Shown one piece after another: positions 8,633 through 16,962 of a stretch of 64,000 bases of DNA; the first letter of the stretch is position 1, and every line of letters starts with the position of its first letter. The position numbers were made by a program, and so were the translations under genes. The stretch comes from Flavobacterium azooxidireducens (GTDB taxonomy: Bacteria > Bacteroidota > Bacteroidia > Flavobacteriales > Flavobacteriaceae), in assembly GCF_023195775.1 (NCBI RefSeq), contig NZ_CP096205.1, forward strand, positions 1,550,001 to 1,614,000, read 5' to 3'. The notes beneath the pieces were generated by a model that searched no databases, was not told the origin of the DNA, and saw only the letters and a list, made by a program, of their open reading frames with translations.

Positions 8633-9040
8633 ATGTTTAAAAAAGACTCTAAATCATATACAGACTTACTTGGAAAAACGAATAGAATTGTAGAAGGAAC
8701 CATTATAAAAGGTGATATTTCCACTTCTGCCGATTTTAGATTGGATGGTCACTTAATTGGAAATTTTCATTCAAAGGGAAAAATTGTGATAGGGCCAACT
8801 GGAATGGTAAAAGGTGATATTGTTTGCAAAAATGCCGATATCGAAGGTAAGTTTGAAGGCAAAATTCAAGTTTCGGAAATTTTAAGCCTAAAATCAAAAG
8901 CAATAATTCATGGTGAAGTGATTTGCGGAAAACTAGCAGTAGAACCCGGAGCAGAATTCAGTGCTTCCTGTGTCATGAAACCCAACGTGAAAACTTTACC
9001 ACCACAAAATGAATCAGGATCCGAAGAAAAAACCGCTTAA
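8633..9040 (+). CDS. bactofilin (polymer-forming cytoskeletal protein)
   Basis: This 135-residue protein shows the bactofilin beta-helix core, with short hydrophobic-strand repeats from NRIVEGTIIKGDIS to GEVICGKLAVEPGAEF (about residues 16-110) and disordered ends. Bactofilins polymerise without nucleotide and scaffold cell-envelope machinery. The gene sits between sprE and the atpI-like gene and overlaps the latter by 32 bases, so translation is probably coupled. Whether it functionally serves T9SS, ATP synthase or neither is not shown by the sequence. Confidence 0.9.
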   Translation: MFKKDSKSYTDLLGKTNRIVEGTIIKGDISTSADFRLDGHLIGNFHSKGKIVIGPTGMVKGDIVCKNADIEGKFEGKIQVSEILSLKSKAIIHGEVICGKLAVEPGAEFSASCVMKPNVKTLPPQNESGSEEKTA

Positions 9041-9233
9041 TAAATGGTTGGTTCTAATGAACATTCCGTTTCAAATGGGAGTCATTATTTTTGCAGGAGT
9101 TTATTTTGGTAATTGGCTCGACGAAAAACAACAAAACGAAAATTCACTTTATACTATTATTTTTTCATTGTTAGCTGTTTTTATAGCTTTGTACAATGTG
9201 ATTCAACAAGTGAAAAATCTTAATAAAGAATAA
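9009..9233 (+). CDS. AtpZ/AtpI-like ATP synthase accessory protein
   Basis: This 74-residue protein has a short cytosolic N-terminus and two membrane segments (about residues 12-33 and 45-65) joined by GNWLDEKQQNENSLY. The layout and position immediately upstream of the atp genes match AtpZ/AtpI proteins, which help ATP synthase assembly or magnesium uptake. It begins inside the bactofilin gene and its stop is followed three bases later by the next start. Confidence 0.8.
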   Translation: MNQDPKKKPLNKWLVLMNIPFQMGVIIFAGVYFGNWLDEKQQNENSLYTIIFSLLAVFIALYNVIQQVKNLNKE

Positions 9234-9236
9234 TGT

Positions 9237-9623
9237 ATGAAAGAAAAATTACTGCCTTTTATCAAACAATTTATACCTTTTTCAATTCTTTTATTTGTTT
9301 CTCAATTACTGATTACTCGTTTTTTGTTTGCCGAAACACCTTTTTATTATTCGGTTTACAGCATTTATGCTTTTCATTTTATACTCACTTTTTTATTGTA
9401 TTTGTTTCTAGTTTTTGTCAATGTCACTTTTTTTGATAAAACAGGATATACTTTTCTAGCTACCGGAATTTTGAAGATGATGGCATCGGTTGTGTTCCTT
9501 CTTCCATTAATTCAATCTGATTTTGAAGATAAAATTCCGGATGTTGGAGCTTTTTTTATTCCCTTTTTTCTTTTTTTATTATTTGAAACCATTCATTCTG
9601 TGAGACTATTAAACGCAGAATGA
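9237..9623 (+). CDS. DUF6168-like small membrane protein
   Basis: This 128-residue protein has four predicted membrane segments (roughly residues 12-30, 42-64, 74-94 and 104-122). It is read from the ATG at 9237; an overlapping frame from 9233 is a shadow. Proteins of this size and hydrophobic layout occupy the AtpI second position upstream of atpB in flavobacteria and have been labelled DUF6168. An assembly role for the Fo sector is inferred only from position. Confidence 0.7.
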   Translation: MKEKLLPFIKQFIPFSILLFVSQLLITRFLFAETPFYYSVYSIYAFHFILTFLLYLFLVFVNVTFFDKTGYTFLATGILKMMASVVFLLPLIQSDFEDKIPDVGAFFIPFFLFLLFETIHSVRLLNAE

Positions 9624-9707
9624 TTGAGTAATCCGTAAAAAATGACCTTCTTTTAAACCTTTATTTAAAAATTGTGTTTATATATTTTCGTTTATTAATA
9701 AAATATG

Positions 9708-9715
9708 TACCTTTG
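9708..9715 (+). promoter_or_regulatory. -7 promoter element upstream of atpB
   Basis: TACCTTTG is an exact match to the Bacteroidota TAnnTTTG element, 41 bases before the atpB start in a 133-base gap. No convincing TTG -33 box is seen. It suggests that the structural atp genes have their own promoter besides any readthrough from sprE-atpI. Confidence 0.7.
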
Positions 9716-9756
9716 CACGAAATTTTAACGACATTAAATTCTGCTAAATTTTAAAA

Positions 9757-10269
9757 ATGAGAATAGCAAAAAGTACCATTCAGTTCATTGCGGTTTTATT
9801 AGTAACGCTGTTGCCGATTTCCGGTTTTGCCGGAGGATCACATTCCGATGATAAAGAGTTTAATGCCACAGACTTAATCAATTCGCACATTGGTGATTCG
9901 CACGAATTTCACATTGCCGATTGGGATGGTCATCCAATCACATTTTATTTGCCGGTTATTTTATGGACAGAAAACGGATTGAAAATATTTTCATCCTCAA
10001 AATTTCACCATGATAATGAAGCAAAAGAAGTAGTTGAAATTGATGGAGAAAAATTCGTTCGTTATAAAGAAGTAATTTATTATGCCGATAAATTTGCTGA
10101 AATTACTAATGAGTCAGACAAAAGCGGATTAAATTTTGCCGCAAGACCGTTGAACTTTTCAATTACCAAATTGGTTTTCTCGATGTTGATGTCGGTTATC
10201 ATATTGTTTTTATTGTTTACGGCAGTTGCTCGTTCATACAACAAAATAAAATGGCTCCCAAAGGATTAG
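9757..10269 (+). CDS. atpB: ATP synthase subunit a, N-terminal fragment (frameshifted atpB)
   Basis: This 170-residue frame has a signal-like hydrophobic start, the long periplasmic His/Asp-rich region seen in Bacteroidota subunit a (SHIGDSHEFHIADWDGHP) and the first membrane helix (around residues 142-160). It then runs out of frame at KIKWLPKD and stops at 10267-10269. The missing remainder, APKGLAGFLEPLVLF onward, continues in the -1 frame from about 10245. Together the two frames make one normal subunit a. A single missing A in AAAATAAAA (10243-10251) would explain the break; see the matching finding. Confidence 0.85.
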   Translation: MRIAKSTIQFIAVLLVTLLPISGFAGGSHSDDKEFNATDLINSHIGDSHEFHIADWDGHPITFYLPVILWTENGLKIFSSSKFHHDNEAKEVVEIDGEKFVRYKEVIYYADKFAEITNESDKSGLNFAARPLNFSITKLVFSMLMSVIILFLLFTAVARSYNKIKWLPKD

Positions 10270-10838
10270 CAGGTTTCTTAGAACCGTTGGTTTTATTCGT
10301 TAGAGACGATATTGCGATTCCAAACATCGGACACAAAAATTATGCAAAATACATGCCGTATTTGTTAACCATCTTTTTCTTTATTTGGATTAACAACTTA
10401 ATCGGATTAATTCCATTCTTCCCGTTTAGTTCCAACTTAACCGGAAATATTTATTTCACTTTCGTTTTAGCATTCATTACCTTTTTAATCACTACATTTA
10501 GTGCTAATAAAAATTATTGGGGACATATTTTTGCTCCACCGGTTCCAAAAGCATTATACCCGATTATGTGGCCGGTAGAGATTATCGGAATGTTTACTAA
10601 ACCTTTTGCATTGATGATTCGTCTTTTTGCTAACATTACAGCGGGACACATTATTATATTGAGTTTAATTTCATTAATCTATATTTTCAAAACAGCATGG
10701 ATTTCTCCTGTATCGGGAGCATTCGTATTGTTTATGAGTGTCTTGGAAATGTTGGTTGCGGCTCTTCAAGCGTATGTATTTACCTTGTTGTCTGCTTTGT
10801 TTATCGGTCAAGCTGTTGAAGAGCACGACCATCACTAA
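10251..10838 (+). CDS. atpB: ATP synthase subunit a, C-terminal fragment (frameshifted atpB)
   Basis: This 195-residue frame carries the functional core of subunit a: the helices forming the proton half-channels, the essential Arg in FALMIRLFANITAGH (Arg124 of this frame) and the C-terminal helix LQAYVFTLLSALFIGQAVEE. An ATG at 10251 lies 19 bases inside the end of the N-terminal fragment, so restart of translation is formally possible. In relatives this is one continuous protein, so the split is either a mutation, an assembly error or a recoding event. It is followed by atpE 41 bases later. Confidence 0.85.
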   Translation: MAPKGLAGFLEPLVLFVRDDIAIPNIGHKNYAKYMPYLLTIFFFIWINNLIGLIPFFPFSSNLTGNIYFTFVLAFITFLITTFSANKNYWGHIFAPPVPKALYPIMWPVEIIGMFTKPFALMIRLFANITAGHIIILSLISLIYIFKTAWISPVSGAFVLFMSVLEMLVAALQAYVFTLLSALFIGQAVEEHDHH

Positions 10839-10861
10839 AATCGAGTTTTTTTAATTATTAA

Positions 10862-11086
<225 letters not shown>

Positions 11087-11100
11087 TTAAAAAAGAACAC

Positions 11101-11125
11101 GTTTCGCAACGGTTGGTTGCGAAAC
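11101..11125 (+). promoter_or_regulatory. stem-loop between atpE and atpF
   Basis: A perfect ten-base inverted repeat, GTTTCGCAAC (11101-11110) and GTTGCGAAAC (11116-11125), has a five-base loop and a short T-run after it. It probably acts as a partial attenuator or as a 3'-end protector that raises atpE mRNA relative to the distal genes. Confidence 0.65.
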
Positions 11126-11165
11126 TGTTTTTAAAAAAGTAAAACAATTTTAATCTATATAAAAC

Positions 11166-11657
11166 ATGAACTTAACTTCACCGGAAAGTTTAATTTTTTG
11201 GACAACGATCATCTTTGTGGTTTTCTTTTTCTTAATGAAAAAGTTTGCTTGGAAGCCTATTTTAGGAGCTGTTAAAAGCAGAGAAGAATCAATCAACAAT
11301 GCATTAGCTGCTGCTGAAACAGCAAAATTAGAAATGCAAAACTTGACTGCTTCTAATGAACGTTTATTAGCCGAAGCCAGAGCAGAAAGAGATGCTATGA
11401 TGAAAGAAGCTCGTGAAATCAAAGAAAAAATGATTAACGATGCAAAATCTGAAGCTCAAACGCAAGGCGAGAAAATGATTGCTCAAGCAAAATCAGCTAT
11501 TGAAAGCGAGAAAAATGCAGCCATGGCCGAATTGAAAAATCAGGTTTCAACGTTGTCAATTGAGATTGCAGAAAAAGTATTAAAAAGCGAATTAGCCAAC
11601 ACAGAAGCTCAAACCAAATTGGTAGAGAAAATGTTAGGCGATGCTAAATTAAATTAA
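11166..11657 (+). CDS. atpF: ATP synthase subunit b
   Basis: This 163-residue protein has a single N-terminal membrane helix (around residues 8-26, LIFWTTIIFVVFFFLMKKF) and a long charged, Ala-rich helix forming the peripheral stalk. The FAWKPILGAVKSREESI motif after the membrane segment is characteristic. A delta subunit gene follows after five bases, which fits the stator pair. Confidence 0.97.
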   Translation: MNLTSPESLIFWTTIIFVVFFFLMKKFAWKPILGAVKSREESINNALAAAETAKLEMQNLTASNERLLAEARAERDAMMKEAREIKEKMINDAKSEAQTQGEKMIAQAKSAIESEKNAAMAELKNQVSTLSIEIAEKVLKSELANTEAQTKLVEKMLGDAKLN

Positions 11658-11662
11658 TCCGT

Positions 11663-12190
11663 ATGTCAAGAGCAGCGATTAGATATGCCAAAGCAATTAT
11701 AGAAAATGCTGTTTCCAACGGAAGAGCCGATGCAGTGAATCAAGATATGAAATTGATTAACGAAACGGTAAATTCTAATGAGGAATTAAAGCTTTTTTTA
11801 GTTAGTCCTGTTGTAAAACCGGAAGCAAAATACGATGCCTTGTCTGAAATTTTTGCATCCGTTCAAAACGATACCAAAGGATTATTTTTATTGCTGAAAG
11901 AAAACAAACGTTTCGAGATTTTAGGAGAAATCGCTGAGCAATATAATGCTCAACACGATGTGTTAAACGGAATTGAAGTGGCAAAAGTGACCACTGCTTT
12001 CCCAATCACTCCAGACTTAGAAGCGAAAGTTTTGGCAAAAATAAAAGAGTTTTCAAACAAGAAAATCACGTTAATCAACACAGTAGATCCATCCATCATT
12101 GGAGGATTTATTTTGAGAATTGGCGATCAACAATACAATGCTTCTGTGGCAAACAGATTGCAACAATTAAAGAGAGAATTTAGTAATTAA
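11663..12190 (+). CDS. atpH: ATP synthase subunit delta
   Basis: This 175-residue stator protein has the helical N-terminal domain (RAAIRYAKAIIENAVSNG) and the C-terminal IGGFILRIGDQQYNASVANR strand-helix region diagnostic of the OSCP/delta family. It caps the F1 head and joins it to subunit b. It lies in the standard b-delta-alpha order. Confidence 0.97.
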   Translation: MSRAAIRYAKAIIENAVSNGRADAVNQDMKLINETVNSNEELKLFLVSPVVKPEAKYDALSEIFASVQNDTKGLFLLLKENKRFEILGEIAEQYNAQHDVLNGIEVAKVTTAFPITPDLEAKVLAKIKEFSNKKITLINTVDPSIIGGFILRIGDQQYNASVANRLQQLKREFSN

Positions 12191-12213
12191 TATTCCAATA
12201 AAGATATAGAACA

Positions 12214-13791
12214 ATGGCGGAAATTAAACCTGCTGAAATTTCAGCAATATTAAAAAAACAATTATCTGGTTTCGAATCAGGTGCATCGTTAGAAGAAGTA
12301 GGAACAGTACTTCAAGTGGGTGATGGTATTGCTCGTGTTTACGGCTTATCAAATGCTCAATACGGAGAGCTAGTACAATTCGACAACGGATTGGAAGCAA
12401 TCGTATTAAACTTGGAAGAAGACAATGTTGGGGTAGTATTGTTAGGTCCTTCAACAGGTATTAAAGAGGGTTCTACCGTAAAAAGAACACAACGTATCGC
12501 TTCCCTAAAAGTAGGTGAGCAAATGGTAGGTCGTGTGGTTGATACATTAGGAAATCCAATCGATGGTAAAGGACCAATCGGCGGAGATCTTTATGAAATG
12601 CCATTGGAAAGAAAAGCTCCCGGAGTAATTTTCCGTCAACCGGTAACTGAACCGTTGCAAACAGGTATCAAATCAATTGATGCGATGATTCCGGTAGGAA
12701 GAGGTCAACGTGAGTTGGTTATTGGTGACCGTCAAACTGGTAAAACTACCGTTTGTATCGATACCATTTTAAATCAAAAAGAATTTTATGATGCAGGTCA
12801 ACCTGTGTTTTGTATCTATGTAGCCATTGGACAAAAAGCGTCAACGGTTGCAGGAATCGCTAAAACATTAGAAGACAAAGGAGCAATGGCTTACACGGTT
12901 ATCGTGGCAGCAAATGCTTCAGATCCTGCACCAATGCAAGTATATGCTCCATTTGCCGGAGCAGCGATCGGAGAATATTTCCGTGATTCAGGTCGTCCGG
13001 CTTTAATTATCTATGATGATTTGTCTAAACAAGCAGTTGCTTACCGTGAGGTTTCTCTTTTATTAAGAAGACCACCGGGACGTGAGGCTTATCCTGGAGA
13101 CGTTTTCTACCTTCACTCAAGATTATTAGAAAGAGCAGCAAAAATTATTGCTGATGATGATATCGCTAAAGACATGAATGACTTACCGGATTCTTTACGT
13201 CCAATCGTAAGAGGTGGTGGTTCATTAACAGCTTTACCAATTATTGAAACACAAGCGGGTGACGTTTCTGCGTATATCCCAACCAACGTAATTTCGATTA
13301 CAGATGGTCAGATTTTCTTGGATGGTGATTTATTTAACTCAGGGGTTCGTCCGGCAATTAACGTAGGTATTTCGGTATCACGTGTGGGAGGAAATGCTCA
13401 GATTAAATCAATGAAAAAAGTATCCGGTACGTTGAAATTGGATCAAGCTCAATTCCGTGAATTGGAAGCGTTTGCTAAATTTGGTTCAGATTTAGATGCC
13501 GTTACATTAAACGTAATTGAAAAAGGAAGAAGAAACGTTGAAATCTTGAAACAAGCTGTAAACGATCCGTATACAGTTGAAGATCAAGTTGCAATTATCT
13601 ATGCAGGTTCTAAAAACTTGTTGAGAAATGTTCCTGTAAATAAAGTAAAAGAATTCGAAAGAGATTATATCGAATACTTGAACAACAAACACAGAGATAC
13701 ATTAAACGCTTTAAAGGCCGGTAAATTCTCAGATGAGATTACGGATGTTTTAGACCGTTCAGCGAAAGAAGTTTCAGCGAAATATAATTAA
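12214..13791 (+). CDS. atpA: ATP synthase subunit alpha
   Basis: This 525-residue F1 subunit has the N-terminal beta barrel, a nucleotide-binding domain with P-loop GDRQTGKTT (residues 171-179), the [23 protein letters not shown] stretch and a C-terminal helical domain. Its length is normal and no frame damage is seen. It binds non-catalytic nucleotide and pairs with the beta subunit, whose gene is elsewhere in this genome. Confidence 0.98.
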   Translation: MAEIKPAEISAILKKQLSGFESGASLEEVGTVLQVGDGIARVYGLSNAQYGELVQFDNGLEAIVLNLEEDNVGVVLLGPSTGIKEGSTVKRTQRIASLKVGEQMVGRVVDTLGNPIDGKGPIGGDLYEMPLERKAPGVIFRQPVTEPLQTGIKSIDAMIPVGRGQRELVIGDRQTGKTTVCIDTILNQKEFYDAGQPVFCIYVAIGQKASTVAGIAKTLEDKGAMAYTVIVAANASDPAPMQVYAPFAGAAIGEYFRDSGRPALIIYDDLSKQAVAYREVSLLLRRPPGREAYPGDVFYLHSRLLERAAKIIADDDIAKDMNDLPDSLRPIVRGGGSLTALPIIETQAGDVSAYIPTNVISITDGQIFLDGDLFNSGVRPAINVGISVSRVGGNAQIKSMKKVSGTLKLDQAQFRELEAFAKFGSDLDAVTLNVIEKGRRNVEILKQAVNDPYTVEDQVAIIYAGSKNLLRNVPVNKVKEFERDYIEYLNNKHRDTLNALKAGKFSDEITDVLDRSAKEVSAKYN

Positions 13792-13807
13792 GACGGAAGC
13801 TAGAAGC

Positions 13808-13837
13808 TGGAAGTAGGAAGTTAATCTACTACTTCCA
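13808..13837. repeat. low-complexity inverted repeat between atpA and atpG
   Basis: The 80-base gap holds GGAAG-type and CTTCC-type runs with a perfect nine-base dyad, TGGAAGTAG (13808-13816) and CTACTTCCA (13829-13837), followed by repeated CTTCCAT units to 13855. It looks like a dispersed intergenic repeat and separates two genes that are otherwise close together. Confidence 0.6.
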
Positions 13838-13871
13838 TCTTCCATCTTCCATCTCCTAACTTTTAAAAAAA

Positions 13872-14729
13872 ATGGCAAATTTAAAGGAAATCCGTAATAG
13901 AATTAGTTCCGTTTCATCCACGATGCAAATCACATCGGCGATGAAGATGGTTTCTGCCGCAAAGCTAAAAAAGGCACAAGATGCCATTACAGCCATGCGA
14001 CCTTATGCCGAAAAATTAACCGAAATTCTACAAAGTTTAAGTGCTTCGATGGAAGGCGAAATTGGAGGAGAATTCACTACTCAACGTGAGGTAAAAAAGG
14101 TTTTAATTGTGGCCATCACTTCCAACAGAGGTTTGTGTGGTGCTTTTAATACCAACGTTATCAAACAAGTGAAAGTATTAGCCGATTCGTATGTTGGTAA
14201 AAAAGTAGATGTTGTTGCCATTGGTAAAAAAGGAAATGATGTTTTAGGTAAAACGTGTTCTGTTATTGCCAATAAAAGTGAAGTTTTTGATGCGTTGACT
14301 TTTGATAATGTAGCAGCTATTTCTGAATTATTAACAGAAAAATTCATTTCTGGCGATTACGATAAAATCGAAATTGTGTATAACCAATTCAAAAATGCGG
14401 CAACACAAATCGTTCAAACCGAACAATTTTTACCGTTAGCTCCGGTTGTTGGTGCAGCAGTAGCAAGTTCTGATTATATTTTTGAACCATCCAAAGAAGA
14501 AATTGTGTTAACATTGATTCCAAAATCATTAAAAACACAATTATACAAAGCCATTCGCGATTCATTTGCTTCTGAACACGGAGCTCGTATGACTGCAATG
14601 CACAAAGCAACGGATAACGCAACCGAATTGAGAAATCAATTGAAATTAACCTACAACAAAGCCCGTCAAGCAGCGATTACTAATGAAATTTTAGAAATTG
14701 TTGGTGGAGCAGAAGCGTTGAAAGGATAA
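13872..14729 (+). CDS. atpG: ATP synthase subunit gamma
   Basis: This 285-residue central rotor subunit has the conserved N-terminal coiled-coil helix (MANLKEIRNRISSV then ITSAMKMVSAAKLKKAQ), the TSNRGLCGAFNTNV core and the C-terminal helix ARQAAITNEILEIVGGAEAL. It is the last gene of this atp cluster; beta and epsilon are absent downstream, as in other Bacteroidota with a split atp locus. A terminator follows. Confidence 0.97.
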   Translation: MANLKEIRNRISSVSSTMQITSAMKMVSAAKLKKAQDAITAMRPYAEKLTEILQSLSASMEGEIGGEFTTQREVKKVLIVAITSNRGLCGAFNTNVIKQVKVLADSYVGKKVDVVAIGKKGNDVLGKTCSVIANKSEVFDALTFDNVAAISELLTEKFISGDYDKIEIVYNQFKNAATQIVQTEQFLPLAPVVGAAVASSDYIFEPSKEEIVLTLIPKSLKTQLYKAIRDSFASEHGARMTAMHKATDNATELRNQLKLTYNKARQAAITNEILEIVGGAEALKG

Positions 14730-14750
14730 TCAAAATAACATATAGTTAAG

Positions 14751-14779
14751 AAAGTCACGTGAATAGCGTGACTTTTTTA
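14751..14779. terminator. bidirectional terminator between atpG and the prolyl oligopeptidase gene
   Basis: AAAGTCACG (14751-14759) and CGTGACTTT (14767-14775) form a nine-base stem with a seven-base loop followed by a T-run. The minus-strand gene ends at 14777, inside the T-run, so the element may serve both convergent transcripts. Confidence 0.85.
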
Positions 14780-16861
14780 TTTTAAATGATATAGCAAGAA
14801 ACTATAGAAGTCGGCCTTTTTTTCAACTCTATCAACATAATTTGAAACTTTACCAGAGTGGCCAGCATCTTTTTCAACTTTTAAATAAATTGGATTTTTT
14901 TGTGAAGATCTGCTTTGCAATTTTGCAGCAAATTTATAAGAATGGGAAGCAACAACTCTGTCATCATTTTCAGAGGTAATAATCAATGTTGTAGGATAAT
15001 TTACATCATTTTTTATGTTATGATACGGTGAATATACCATCATTTTTTCAAAGTCTTCTTTGTTGTCTGGATCTCCATATTCCTCAAACCAATATTTTCC
15101 GGCAGTATATTTTCCAAACATGGTCATATCATAAATACCAACAATTGGGATGGCTACTTTAAATAAATCAGGGCGTTGTGTCATCGCAACTCCTACCAAT
15201 AAACCTCCTTGTGAACCTCCTGTTATTGCTAATTTTGAATTTGAAGTATATTGTTCCTTAATTAAAAATTCGGCAGCATCTATGAAATCATTAAAGGTGT
15301 TAATCTTCTTTTGACCTTTGCCATTGTTATGCCAGTTTCGTCCTTTTTCTCCACCACCGCGAATTTCTGCATAAGCAAAAACACCGCCTTTTTCAAGAAA
15401 ATATAATAATCCGGTATCATAACGAGGAGTGTTTACTACTCTAAAACCACCATAAGCTTTTAATAAGGTAGGATTTGAGCCGTCTAATTTTACACCTTTT
15501 TTATGCACAATTGTGATGGGAATATCTTTGTTATCTCGACTTTTAAATGTGGAATAAGTTGTAACAAAATAATCCAATGGAAACAAAGTAACCTTTGGTC
15601 TAATGTATTCATTATAATATTCTTGTGACTTTCCTGTTTCAAGGTTTAATTTAAAATTTCTATACGAAATTACATAGGAAGAAAATGTAACAAATAAATC
15701 CTTGGTTTCACTGTTATAAAATTCTACTTCTACATTCATGTTATGAGGAGCGTCAAATTTTCGTAGAAATACCCCTTCTTCATTATAAATTCTTAAAATA
15801 TAATCACCTGCCGATTTATATTTACAAATAATATAATCTCCCAAAAAACGAGTTTCCAATAATAAATTATTAAAGAGTTGAGGAATGATAACTTTTTCAT
15901 CGTCACGGTTTAAAATAGAAAATGATCGCACGTCTCCCCATTCATATTTGTCAGAAGAAAAGTAGATTTTTCCTTTTCTATAAGTTATAAAATCAAAATT
16001 AGATTCATCATTACTAATGAACTTATTTAAGGTAATTTTTTCATCTGCTATTGGAGAAAAATAATAGTTTTTAAAACCATTTTCTCTTATGTTCTCAATG
16101 ATAAAAAGAGTGTCTTTTAAGTTTAGAAAAGTAAAATTATTATCACTTTCAGAAGTGTCAAAAATTAATTTATCATCATTTTGCGAGGTGTTTATTCGAT
16201 GATAGTAAAGTTGATTAGTAGAATCTTTTGCAAATGCTGTTTGATTACTGTTTTTTTTATAAAACACGCCAAGACTCTTATTCCAAACTACATTAGAAAA
16301 TTTCACGTTAATGAGCACGTCTTCTAAATCTTTTGATTTATGAAACTGTTTAAACCTTATTTCTTGCCGATCACTTCCATCTGGGGTTAATTTATAAGCA
16401 AGGTAATTATTATTAGAAGATGGATAATAACCAGTTATATAGGCATTTTTGTTTTTAGTAATTTCATACGGATTGACAATCTCTACAGCATCATCATTCA
16501 AGTTTTTTCTATAAAACAAGGCAGCAGGAAGGTTTTTATCCTTTCTATATCGCATATAAAAATAATTCCCTTTTTTGGTTGGCAGAGCATTGGTAGATAA
16601 ATAATCATAGTCTTTTATTTTATTAGCTACATTATATTCTTTGTTTGATGTCTTAAAGATTGAATCTGTAATGTTATTTTGTAAATCAATCCAGTTTTGA
16701 GTTTCAGCAATCTTCATTTTTTCTAACCAAGCATATTCATCTTCAAATGTTTTACCATGATATTCAATAGATGATGTATTTTTGTGCGTGCTGGGATAGT
16801 TCTGAGAATTTACAGAATAAAAACTTAGAAGAATTATTGTTTGAAGTAGGAAATGTTTCAA
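14777..16861 (-). CDS. prolyl oligopeptidase family serine peptidase (S9A)
   Basis: This 694-residue secreted peptidase starts at TTG 16861. An in-frame stop lies five codons upstream, and no ATG precedes the signal peptide (KHFLLQTIILLSFYSVNSQ). The N-terminal beta-propeller region spans about residues 70-420. The alpha/beta hydrolase domain carries the nucleophile in GGSQGG (Ser550), the acid in SENDDRV and the histidine in DAGHSG. It should cleave after proline in short peptides in the periplasm or outside the cell. It shares a terminator with atpG but is not otherwise linked to its neighbours. Confidence 0.92.
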   Translation of the reverse strand: MKHFLLQTIILLSFYSVNSQNYPSTHKNTSSIEYHGKTFEDEYAWLEKMKIAETQNWIDLQNNITDSIFKTSNKEYNVANKIKDYDYLSTNALPTKKGNYFYMRYRKDKNLPAALFYRKNLNDDAVEIVNPYEITKNKNAYITGYYPSSNNNYLAYKLTPDGSDRQEIRFKQFHKSKDLEDVLINVKFSNVVWNKSLGVFYKKNSNQTAFAKDSTNQLYYHRINTSQNDDKLIFDTSESDNNFTFLNLKDTLFIIENIRENGFKNYYFSPIADEKITLNKFISNDESNFDFITYRKGKIYFSSDKYEWGDVRSFSILNRDDEKVIIPQLFNNLLLETRFLGDYIICKYKSAGDYILRIYNEEGVFLRKFDAPHNMNVEVEFYNSETKDLFVTFSSYVISYRNFKLNLETGKSQEYYNEYIRPKVTLFPLDYFVTTYSTFKSRDNKDIPITIVHKKGVKLDGSNPTLLKAYGGFRVVNTPRYDTGLLYFLEKGGVFAYAEIRGGGEKGRNWHNNGKGQKKINTFNDFIDAAEFLIKEQYTSNSKLAITGGSQGGLLVGVAMTQRPDLFKVAIPIVGIYDMTMFGKYTAGKYWFEEYGDPDNKEDFEKMMVYSPYHNIKNDVNYPTTLIITSENDDRVVASHSYKFAAKLQSRSSQKNPIYLKVEKDAGHSGKVSNYVDRVEKKADFYSFLLYHLK

Positions 16862-16962
16862 TTTTTGAGTTTTTTAAAAATATAATTAGAAGTCTAAACC
16901 TGATTTATGAACTAAAAAGTTGTTTTGAAGTGATAGGTAGAGTTGTCTTTTTAAAATTCTAT

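Noticed and set aside
9233-9436. Separate 67-residue frame starting at 9233
   Set aside because: It overlaps the better frame from 9237, which has the conserved layout of the atpI neighbour; the 9233 frame is a shadow.
10243-10251. Classical slippery heptamer for programmed -1 frameshifting in atpB
   Set aside because: Only the AAA codon re-pairs well; the P-site ATA does not, and no strong downstream structure is seen. Missing A is simpler.
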